Assembly: GCA_964030785.1 (NCBI GenBank)
Contig: OZ034967.1
Location: 47,784,033-47,848,032 of the forward strand
DNA: 64,000 nt
DNA from: Siderastrea siderea
Taxonomy: Eukaryota; Cnidaria; Anthozoa; Scleractinia; Rhizangiidae
Reading direction: 5' to 3'
Made by a program: the position numbers and the translations under genes. Below, one piece after another: positions 22,862 through 32,455 of this stretch (its first letter is position 1; the number at the start of each line of letters is the position of its first letter). A model generated the notes under the pieces. It worked only from the letters and a program-made list of their open reading frames with translations. It searched no databases and was not told where the DNA came from.

Positions 22862-23335
22862 ACCGTAAACTGCCGCTTATAAGCCCACCTACTTACAAGC
22901 CCCCCCCCCCGGCTATAGGCCCATCCACCTGTAAACAAAAAATACATCCGGTAATATGCCACCCCCCCCCCCCCACCCAGATATAAGCCCTCCTCTAGTT
23001 TTCCCTGTTTCCTTAATATTAAGCACTCTCACAGAAAACTGCAAAGATTAACTCTGAGCTTCTGTTTTGTTATGTTCCGGTTACGTTCGCGTTGTTGCAG
23101 TTTTGATTTTGTTGTTAAAATTGAAGTGAATTCGATTTATTGTGACATTTCAAAGGTTAATTACAAACTGGTACATTAAAAACGTATTTCGATCAACACT
23201 GCTGTGGCTCATTTTGTAACGTTTTTCTTATCCCGCTTATAAGCCCCCCCGGATATAAGCCCCTCCATTTATAAGCCCACCCAAAACCCCTTACAAAGTT
23301 GTATCAGCCTAGGGCTTATAAGCGGCAGTTTACAG
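22862..23335. mobile_element. 474-bp MITE-like element with TIRs
   Basis: The left end reads CCGTAAACTGCCGCTTATAA and the right end is its complement (TTATAAGCGGCAGTTTACAG). The internal flanks of both ends repeat the word CTTATAAGCCC, and C runs lie at 22902-22911 and 22964-22975. A TA precedes the left end but TG follows the right end, so a TA target duplication is only half supported. No coding sequence. Confidence 0.75.
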
Positions 23336-24666
23336 TGTCTTAAAACATTTGGGGTAGTTTTTCATGCGAGCGTGCATGCTCAGTGCATGACACGGCATGA
23401 CATAATGCCAATTTTGTGAATTGTGTGCGCAGTATGGATGCGCAGAAAAAAATTGCGCAAATATCCTTAGAACCTCCCTAAAGCCACGGGCTTACTTTTG
23501 GCAACTGAGGTAATTAAACTCTGCTTTGTTTCCCATACAGGTTTTTATTCCATTAACCTGATGTCAGAAAAAATATGGCAGTTTATTGTAAGGCTTTGGT
23601 TAATAAATTTGTACTCTTAGCTACATGTATGTTCCCAGGCAGACATTATCAATTGAAATAAAAAATTTTAAGAGCAGTTTTGAAATAAGGTTTTATATTT
23701 TTGTTTTTTTTTTTTTGGTAAATTTTGATGTTGGTGATTAGTTTGACTGTATCCACATACACTTCATGTTCCCTCAGTAACACATCCATACACCAGTAGC
23801 ATTTCAGTTATTTGGGAGTAACCCTACCCCCCCCCCCCCCCCACACACACACACACAAGCACACACACAACTAACTTCCCAGGAATAATGATTCAGACTT
23901 ATTTACTTGAATTCACTTGACAGGGAAAACTATTTCAAATGATGGATTCACCATAGTCTGATCCCCTCTTGTCAGTTCATTACATGACAGGTTTCTGACT
24001 ATCCTGAAATGGTTTATGAAGAGGCTTTTCTTTTGGTTTCTCTTTGCTACCAGATTATGACAATCAGTAACATTGCTCATTGGTGAGATTAGATGCAGTG
24101 TAAAGGCTAATGATCAAACCAAAAACAAATTCAACCACTAGATTTACTACCATCACAGTCAGGGGTAGTAACATAGTGAGTCATAATCTGTGCATCAAAT
24201 AAAGTCACTAGTGGTTACTGGACCATTTGTTATTCACGTTGGCAACACTGTTAGTCACAAATTTTTAATTGACTGATTGACCGATTTATCAACTAAGTGG
24301 TTGAGTGGTTGATTCATGACTGATGGGTACTTAAAGAGATTGATTTTAATATAATAGTCCCTGGGCATCAATAAGAGTAAACAAGGTACATTGTTATTCC
24401 ACTATAGCATCAGTTTATCATATAAGGGGGAAACACATACATGAGGGTATGAGTGTATTGCACTGTAGTGTCCCGGTTTCAAATCACTCATTGAATAAAT
24501 CATTTAAAATGATAGGCAAATATTGTAGTGGAATAATAAATATCATTCAGTGGTATTACAGATAATGGTCAAGGACATTTTACCGGTACTCATTGCTCGC
24601 ATTTTTCCTCGCCCTATTCCACACAACTTATCTGTCAAACCACTGAATAAGGTGGAGGTATTTTTC
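23336..24666. repeat. No gene seen; C run and (CA)n microsatellite at 23827-23870
   Basis: A run of about 16 C is followed by (AC) repeats with one interruption. The remainder shows only chance frames. Confidence 0.6.
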
Positions 24667-24821
24667 AATTGAAGGGGTGCCTGGAATAAAGCCCCAAGTG
24701 ACTTCTGATGAACTGCTAAATTCTCCTTCCAGTTTTCCTTGTGTGTGTTTGTAAATCAAAGGGAGAATTGGACATTAGATCAGGAGTCACTTAGGGCCTT
24801 ATTCCACACACCCCTTCAATT
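24667..24821. repeat. 155-bp hairpin repeat
   Basis: The left arm (AATTGAAGGGGTGCCTGGAA, TAAAGCCCCAAGTGACTTCT, then AATTCTCC) pairs with the right arm (GGAGAATT, TCAGGAGTCACTTAGGGCC, TTATTCCACACACCCCTTCA) around a short loop near 24735-24765. Pairing is about 85% by eye. It looks like a small foldback MITE. Confidence 0.75.
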
Positions 24822-25301
24822 AGTACCTTGTCTATGCAATTTGACAACTCTGCAAAAATGTAAATAAATTAAACCGTAGACTTGTGGCAGAGAAAAGGCC
24901 GAGGTAAGGTGAACAAAAATAATTATTGTGCCCAATATTTAAGTTTACAACCTAAAACTGGGGCTTATTTAGAATTTTGTAAAACAGGTTCATACCTGCC
25001 ATCCATCCCCATTTAATGGGAATTGTCCCAATTTTGGAGTTTCAAAACCTAAAAAAATCGGGACATTCCGATTTTCCAGGAAAAAAAAGACAAGTTGGAA
25101 CTGGATTATTAAAGATTGGCCTTCAATTGGTCTTTTTTTGACTTTTCTTTTGTTTTGTGCAATACATGTGGTGCTTGAGACCATTAAACAACACCTGAGA
25201 ATTCTAATGCTAAGACAGTACAGTACAGGCAATATTTTTAAAAATTAATGCAAAAACCCTAGAGCATCCTAGACCCTGCTCAGTGTTGGGGGGCAGTGGG
25301 G

Positions 25302-25470
25302 GGGGGGGGGGGGGGGGGGCAGGGCACTACCCCAGGTCTGGGGTGAGCATGGGGGGGGTGGTCCCTATTTCTGATTTTATAAGGTTGCCAGGTATGCAGA
25401 TTCTAATTTGATGAGGTGTATTTACTAATAATTACCTAAACTATAATATTGCTGTCAGGTACCACTTGAG

Positions 25471-25542
<72 letters not shown>

Positions 25543-25590
25543 ATAATCATAAATAAAATAAATACTAATAAATAAATAAATAAATAAAAA
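25302..25590. repeat. G run, (AAT)n and (AAAT)n microsatellites
   Basis: About 18 G end at 25319. AAT repeats fill roughly 25471-25535 and imperfect AAAT repeats follow to 25590. The microsatellites end directly at the inverted 42-bp repeat, as if they were the tail or target of an inserted element. Confidence 0.85.
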
Positions 25591-25625
25591 TTGGAGTTCC
25601 GCTTTTAGGCTTGGCTAAATCTATA

Positions 25626-25840
25626 TATTAAACAGAACTGCGCCACAGTATCTCTACTTGGCAATGTTAGTTTAATAAATGCAACTGCACCTCAGTGTCT
25701 TTGTAAGTACGCCTCAGTAGCTTTACTTGAAGATTTTGGTTTAATAAACGCAACTGTGCCTCAGTATCCTTGAAAGTACGCCTCAGTATCTTTACTTGGT
25801 GACTTTAGTTTAATAAACGCAACTGCGAGAATTATTCTTT
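25626..25840. repeat. Short tandem array at the inner edge of the right foldback arm
   Basis: About three units of the same ~66-bp repeat as 15673-16560, in the opposite orientation (GCCTCAGTATC, TTTACTTGG, TTTAGTTTAATAAACGCAACTG). The left array has about four times more units. Confidence 0.8.
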
Positions 25841-27645
25841 TTGGAGGTCTAATATCGACCCCATCAGTTTGGCAAAATAAGTAGCACTTCATTAATCCGA
25901 AAATACAAGCAAAGATGTCAAAACTGGATTTGCGTTTTTAGCAAACTAGTAGACTTGCTCCAAGTCGACCTGTTCGATTGATATTAAATTGCCCTTTGTT
26001 TTGCGAAGAAAGCGAGTGTTTTTTCACCTGCATTTAGGTCTGTCATCTCTTTTCACTCTTTACCTGTTATTTGACTGATTTTGCATTAGAGTTGATACAA
26101 ATCGTTTAATGTAGTGTGTCGTTTTATTTTTAATACCCTGTTTATCAATAGTCTCACAGAACTGCGTCACTGCAGAAATGAGACTTGTATTTTGTGCAAA
26201 AATTTTCGCCTCCAACACATTTCGCAACTGTGAGAAGTTTATTTGCCAAATTTCCCCACCAAATGATTGCAACGCATGCTTCTTGACTTGGACATGACAG
26301 ATTGACAGTTGCACAACCGGAAGTGATTTTGATTAGAGCCAAGAAAAGGCCATTTCTCAGGCTATGTTGTACACTCTGAACCACGTCTACGATTATCACC
26401 TTCGGTGCTGTAGAGTCCGGATGCGCTAAAGGATTCAAAGAATCGTTTTCTGCGAAAGCTACTTTGAATTCGATCAAGAACTTTTTTTCTGCAATAACAT
26501 CAAAAAATATTTGTGGTCTACGGCATAGAACGGAAGAGTGTGGGACTTTGCACGTGGACGCCGAAGAATCCAGCAAGCACAACATCAGCTACAGATATCT
26601 TATGCAAGAAACTTACAACAAAACAAGAACTGATTAATGCAAATCAAATCATCAGTGGCTGTTAAAGATCAAAATACATGCAAGATCTGACACTAAAAGA
26701 GATTTGGGAACTCTCAGAAATTTGTGTGAAATGGACAACCTCAAGGATGTGTTGTAGCGCGCAACGCCAGAAAATGTTGTCGAATTTTCCAAGGTGAGCT
26801 CTTTACTGTTGAAATAGACCTTGCTTATAAACAAGATAACATTGATGGTGGCGTTTTACTGTTTGTAGTTCAACAACATTTTCACTTCTGCTAGCCATCA
26901 AGGCTACAAAGACCACTAAATTGGCACCTCGAATAATTATCATTTTTCCCACGCAAAGATAGTCTTGGCGCCACATTTCATCCATGAATCCGGAAAGGTT
27001 GAAATAGGAAAGCTTTCCATTAGAAAGGCTACGAAAAACTCACTGCTTAGTGGATAAGAGAACACATTGCGTCGAACAAGAACTGCCGTTTGCATGAAGG
27101 CTGAACAAGAACTCCTGCGTGTGTGGTTTTGTGTTTGAATGGGACGGACAAATCCTGTATAAAAAATTTTCAGTCGATGCCGCAAATCTCTTTCAGTGCG
27201 AAACTTCCCACTTCAAAACAACGCAGAACTGTTCTTCTTTTCCATTAAAAATCGTATTTTCCAGAAATAATGCGTAACCGCTGCACATATTTTGACCGCG
27301 AAATCGATTTCCTGAATTTTTACTACGGTGTTCATTTCGGTTGTGAAGGCAGCAAAGAGCACGCTACTTGCCTTTTAATACTTTCGGAAATGAGTTGACA
27401 AGAGTTCACTTTCTTCTGAGGCGTCAACACTCGCTGATTGTTGAAAATTGAAAAAGTTGGTCTATCTCTTTCCTTTCAGTACTGAATCTTGTAGGCAGAT
27501 TCTGTTTTAATTTGTTTTGCTTTGTTTTCGATAATATCCACGATTGCATTGATCACTTTTGGCTATCGATATTTTTCACGTGATGGCGGCTGAAGGTGGA
27601 AAATTCGTCGGTGCAAGTTTCGGTTAATAAACAAAACATCTCATC
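25841..27645 (-). repeat. Right arm of the foldback structure
   Basis: Inverted copy of 13876-15672. Differences between the arms are mostly substitutions. The outer end complements GATGAGATGTTTTG, after which the flanks of the two arms are unrelated. Confidence 0.8.
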
Positions 27646-28542
27646 GCGCTTTCATTCGGTTCTAGTCATTTGTTGTCTTTTTTGTCAATAAGCTGAAAGG
27701 GCGTAGACTCGCCAGGCACCTGGCTGTTGATATTGGCCGAGCTTTTGAGGCTGAAAGTGCATTTATGAAAGAAAACGGTTTCTGTTGACATTTTTGTCCG
27801 CAAAAAATAAATAGAAATTGTTGGCTCATCGGTATTATGTCAGTCCCATTTTTTCTACCCCAACATATATTTAAATCGCACATTGCATCAGCTTGCGTCG
27901 TCTGGTCGATGAAATCCCGAAATGATACAAGAACTCCTCAATGAAAACCTCTGCATTCCTAGGGATGAAGCCTTTTAAGAGATCGAGAATCATGCTTTTA
28001 TGCTGTTCTGTTGGGAATCTGGTTTTCCCAAAGAACATCATTCAAAGAACTTCCATGCCGGCGTTCTCTATGTAGTTCTGGAAGGTTCAAGTTTGTTTTC
28101 AGAACGCTCCACCAGTTTATTTATTTATGTTTTTTCGGGAGTTAAAAATCGAGCGGTTTTCGCTGCCAGGATATTTTACTCACGGTGAGGCGGGTGAACC
28201 GGGTGGAACTTCACGGCTTGTTTCATAACCTTTGGTGGCATTTTCAGTTAATAATCGAAACACCAACCTTTTTTCGTTTATTACGCAGGGATTTCTTGTT
28301 TAGTAGTTGGAAGTTGCAGCATGTTGTCATTTCCTGTTTAATAAGTGAAAATTGTGTGTTGACTCTTCGTGCATCTCGTGTTGACAATTTCACAAGTTTG
28401 CTTACTGAAAACGATTTAGTAGTTTATATGCTTACAGATTAAATATAATGAATTCGTGAAGGAAACCGAGTTCTTTTTCTCAATTTGTTGCCGTTAGATT
28501 TTAATGAAATGAAACGTTGTCGCTGTCTTTTATCTTGATCTG
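27646..28542. other. No gene seen
   Basis: Short chance frames only. Words of the TTTATTA/TTAATAA type recur (28237, 28288, 28336), as in the adjacent foldback arms and at 29650-29860. Confidence 0.35.
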
Positions 28543-29011
28543 GGCGACCACAGGTAACCAAAGCGTAATATGACAGATCGTATGGAGCTGAAATTCGATC
28601 GAAAATAATCGGCGGTTTTCCGCTGAAAATACATTAAACTCGAAATAAAGTTTAAAAAACCTTACCTGTCGTGTGTTTGCTATGTTTTTATCGCTTTTCA
28701 GAGCTTCCCGTGTCCGTTTTGGGCGATTTTCTGCTTAACGGTTGATGCGACGGCATGTCACGTACTAAAGAGAGCTAAGCTGTCTTTAGTACGTGACATG
28801 CCGTCGCATCGACCGTTTAAGCAGAAAATCGCCTAAACGGCCTCCAGAACCTCGGAAAAACGGTAAAAACACAGCAAACACACAACAGGTTAGGTTTTTT
28901 AAACTTTATTTCGATGTTAATGTATTTTCCGATTATTTTCTGATTATTTTCGATCGAATTTCAGCTCCATACAAACTCTCATGTTACGCTTTGGTTACCT
29001 GTGGGGCGACC
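28543..29011. mobile_element. 469-bp near-perfect hairpin (foldback MITE)
   Basis: Two arms of about 228 bp meet at a 13-nt loop (28771-28783). Matched blocks include GGTAACCAAAGCGTAA/TTACGCTTTGGTTACC, AGCTGAAATTCGATCGAAAA with its complement, AAACTTTATTTCGA and its complement, and ATGTCACGTACTAAAG/CTTTAGTACGTGACAT at the centre. Mismatches are few and mostly in the middle of the arms. No coding frame of note. No clear target duplication at the ends. Confidence 0.9.
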
Positions 29012-30481
29012 TGTATTTGCATGCACCGTTTTCGATTGTTACATCAAATAACAATGCAAAACTCTTCAATAAAATACCTTCCACTGCTAAAGAAGGAGCC
29101 TCTACAAAAGGTCAGCTGTTCTAACTTTCTATAAGGAAGCTTATTTTTCCAAAAATTACGCGAAAAAGCTGCAAATGGACTGCACGTTTTACGGGTAGAA
29201 CCAATTAATTAACCATGGCCGCGCTGTTGTTCATTTCATTTGGTCGTGTCTGCAGAAATAAATTTCGGGACTTCGGACTGGACAGTAATTAGAAACAGGC
29301 TACATTGTTTATCTCCCGTTTTGTGAAATTTAGAAGGTTTGGAATATTCTCTTTTCATGGTGTGATTCGAATGAAAAGAGCTCACTTTTGTTTAGAATCG
29401 TGAACATCGAACGAGCAGCTCGCTCGCTATGACGCCCCGTCGATCGCACCGCGATGTCAAATTTTTGGAAAATATCTCTTGCTAGACGAAAATTGATGTC
29501 GCACTTTGGCTGAATGGAAAGATTTATCTACTATCATTTCTGCTATGCAGTTTTTTTTGTCGGACGATTAGTTTATTGTGCTGTTTATGCCCTCGATATT
29601 TTTTCAGTAATGGTGGCTGAAGACCAAAAAGTTTGTGTTTTCAACTTTGGTGACACTTTCAGTTAATAAAGAAAAAGCGCACCATCATTTGTTTATTAGA
29701 CAGAAATTTTCTGTCTAATAAGCAAAAGTCGCTTGTCTAATAAACTAAACTTGCATCCTTTTCGTTTAATAAATGAAAAAGACCATCTTTTTAGCATAAT
29801 AAACAAGTTTGCCATGCCAAACCTGTTTATTAAATGCAAAAAGCAGGTATCTTGTATAATAGACGTGTAATTTGGTGTCCGGAAACAATTTGACTGTCCG
29901 GAAACAATCTGACACCTGTTTCAACGAACTTTGAAATCAAGTCTTTGATGAGACCACACCCCGAGGAGTGGTGGAATTTACATGTGAACATGAAGGAATA
30001 GAATTTACAGCGGGAGAACTGAAAGTGCAAACATTTTACTTGCTCAACGAAAAGAAGTTTTGAACTGTCTATTGAAGTCAAAGATACAATCTGAAAACTG
30101 GATGAAAGCTACTCTACAACAAACCTTTATAGAGGATTGGAAATTGTATCCATTTATGCCGCGATGTTTCAAGAAAATATGCTGACCCTGAAGTTCAATT
30201 ACCAGAGACAACTCCACCTTTGACACTGTAGAATCTTTATTACAATATAAAAACAATAGAAAAAGCTATGGAAAACCTATGAATTACATAATGTTTACAA
30301 TATTTATAAAACTATGAACTGAAACACCCTATGATATAAAAATATGAATAAAACTGAAGATGGAAAAACCTATGAGAAAAAACCCATGAAAACCTCAACA
30401 CTTACTATATTTATAAAACCATGGAAAAACCCCATGACACAAAATTATAATGATACTAATAAGTTGTTGAAAAAAAAAAAA
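29012..30481. other. No gene seen; TTTATTA-rich stretch at 29650-29860
   Basis: Between 29650 and 29860 the words TTAATAAA, GTTTATTA, CTAATAAAC and related forms occur about nine times, including the perfect hairpin GACAGAAATTTTCTGTC at 29689-29705. TGTCCGGAAACAATYTGAC is directly repeated at 29876-29914. The rest is AT-rich without coding signal. Confidence 0.45.
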
Positions 30482-30727
30482 CTAAATTAATTCTGGCATA
30501 TCCATATCCATATCTTCTTCGTTGGGTGAAATACGATACTTTGTTAATGTTTTAAATACTTTTTGACACCTCTCACAAGCACTATGAGAAAATAAACAAT
30601 CACAGTTTCTTAAAGTTTCATAAAAAGAAGAAATTTCAAAACGATGAAACGGTGCTTTTGCTTTCAGAAAGTAAATGCACACTGGACATTCCTTGTCCAC
30701 TTCTGTAAGGTGTACATCTGGGCAAAC
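30482..30727 (-). CDS. Candidate terminal exon of an unrecognised Cys-containing host protein
   Basis: Behind a good acceptor (TCTCTTACAG on the minus strand) an 82-codon exon stays open to TAG. It starts VCPDVHLTEVDKECPVCIYF, continues with FHRFEISSFYETLRNCDC and SHSACERCQKVF, and ends in an acidic tail (EEDMDMDMPELI). The paired cysteines suggest a small metal-binding fold. I do not recognise the family, and the upstream exons (higher coordinates) were not identified. Confidence 0.4.
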   Translation of the reverse strand, partial: VCPDVHLTEVDKECPVCIYFLKAKAPFHRFEISSFYETLRNCDCLFSHSACERCQKVFKTLTKYRISPNEEDMDMDMPELI

Positions 30728-31508
30728 CTGTAAGAGACAATATGAAAATATTACTTTCTAACTGGTGACAGTGTGAAACAAAAATAAATAGTTGAGGTCA
30801 TATAATAATTCAGGGTGCTTGAAGGTGAGGGTGGACATTTTTCTCTCAATATTTACAAGGGTGGAGTGACAAAGTTTGGTTTTGGTTGTTTTATCTATCA
30901 CTTAAAAATCGTCTCATATCTATGTGACATGTGGCTTGCAACATGTTGTCCCCAAGCGTGAAGTGGTCTGTGTTTTTTGGCTGGAAACCGATGATGCCTG
31001 TATCACATGCTCATCATTCGAGCTTGCCCCTTCTTTTGTCATCTGAAGAACATACTCCAGCAGTAACAAAACATCGTCATTATGAAGAGATTGGAGTGAT
31101 TATGTACTTTCCCTTGTTTGACTTTTCTCGAACTAATAAACATTTCTTCTGCCAATTTAGAGACACCTCCACCTCATATACATCTTTCCTCGATTTGTCA
31201 GCCGCCACATTGAATGCTATGTGACCAAGCCTTGTATCGAGAACCTTATTCCACATTTGCTCACCATTTTAATAATTGAATACAGTGGACAAGTTGCGGG
31301 TATTATTACTGCGGAGGAGTGTATAATTTTTTTGGAACTATTTTTGGGGGTGCAATTTTGTTACACTTAACTTTTGTGGAACCATCACCCCCTCCGCCCC
31401 CCCCCCCCCCCCCCCCGGAACGTAATAAACGATTGATCTCTTACATCTGATCCAATGTCTTCATCGGGAGAAACAGTCATGTTACCTAATGCCAAATTGG
31501 CCAAGTTG
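30728..31508. other. No gene seen
   Basis: Chance frames only. A run of about 18 C lies at 31399-31416. Confidence 0.35.
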
Positions 31509-32455
31509 CAATTGGCGGTCCCAATAATAATAATAATACTGTTTAATACTTCTATAGCGCTTTTTACATTTACATATGATCAAAAGCGCTTTACAAACTT
31601 CAAAAATCCTATCTAATAATAAATTACATGATTTAAACAAATTGTCTAAAAACTAAATGACTAACTAAACTATTTACATTATATTGCATAGGACAGTTAA
31701 AGAAAATTGGAATAAGCAATTCTGAATAAATGCGTTTTTAGCATGGTCTTGAAAGTAATTATATTAGTCTGGTCTCTTATCCCTTTTGGCAGTGCATTCC
31801 AGGTTTTGGGGGCAGATGCCCTGAACAATCTATCACCTAATGTGACTTTGTACCGACAAGTCGGATCATCAAGGATCAGTCCATTGGACGCTGACCGTAG
31901 AGAAAATCTATTGTTTCCCTTGATAGATAGTAGGTTACTTAAATACTGCGGTGTTTTAAAATGAATTGCCTTGAAAGTTAACAACCCTATTTTATACTGA
32001 AGCCTATATTTAACTGGGAGCCAATGCAGCTTGAACAAAACCGGCGATATGTGATCGAATTTAGGCGTGAGAGTAATTAAGCGCGCTGCAGTATTCTGGA
32101 GACGTTGTAGCTTGGACAGATGTACAGCAGGCACATTATACAGTAAACCGTTACAGTAGTCAATTCGTGCCATGATTACTGCTTGCACAAGAAGCTTAGC
32201 GCTATCCTGCGTAAGGTACTTGCGAATTTGTCTGATATTGTGCAGATGGTAGTATACAGACTGGCAGATCTTGTTGATATGAGTTGACATACTTAAGTTA
32301 CGGTCAAACCAGGCTCCTAAATTACGTACAGCAGCAGTCTCCACTGATAAATCTACATGACCGACTTTGATATGGTCAAACTTGATCTTACTTAGTTGTG
32401 GCTTAGTGCCGGTCCCATTAACAAATTCGTGAGCAAGAAGCTTTGTAACTACTGG
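31509..32455 (-). mobile_element. 5'-truncated L2/CR1-type LINE, 3' end
   Basis: Covers the C-terminal RT region (31697 on) plus a 3' tail that runs through AAAGCGCTATAGAAGTATT and ends in (ATT)n at about 31509-31526 on the minus strand. The microsatellite tail and the GCGCT word pair are typical of L2/CR1 3' ends. The 5' truncation lies near 32455. Confidence 0.75.
31697..32440 (-). pseudogene. L2/CR1-like reverse transcriptase, C-terminal part
   Basis: The open frame shows the conserved post-catalytic region of L2/CR1 RTs: KVGHVDLSVETAAVRNLGAW, HINKICQSVYYHLHNIRQIR, ARIDYCNGLLYNVP, LQRLQNTAARLITLTPK, LHWLPVKYRLQYKIGLLTFK and the C-terminal WNALPKGIRD and FKTMLKTHLFRIAY. It continues upstream of the first ATG at 32344 to about 32440 (GTKPQLSKIKFDHI). 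No stop interrupts the fragment, but the catalytic YADD and the endonuclease lie beyond the truncation, so it is not functional. Confidence 0.85.

Larger units (their letters stand above)
21505..25628. repeat. Inverted pair of ~42-bp repeats 4.1 kb apart
   Basis: 21505-21548 and 25587-25628 are inverted copies containing TATAGATTTAGCCAAGCC and TAAAAGTGGAGCTCCAATTT with only two or three differences. The right copy directly abuts the tandem units of the right foldback arm. The pair could mark the ends of an internal insertion inside the foldback structure. Confidence 0.65.
13876..27645. mobile_element. 13.8-kb foldback structure with ~1.8-kb inverted arms
   Basis: The left arm 13876-15672 and right arm 25841-27645 are inverted copies with roughly 95% identity by eye. 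Both outer ends read GATGAGATGTTTTGTTTATT when read inward. Short frames inside the arms (for instance 14336-14581 and 26940-27185) are near-identical in the two arms, but that follows from the duplication and does not show coding function. Inner edges of both arms run into the same ~66-bp tandem repeats, long on the left and short on the right. Foldback/Galileo-type transposons have such long arms with tandem subrepeats. No transposase was recognised between the arms and no target duplication was seen, so an inverted segmental duplication remains possible. Confidence 0.6.
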
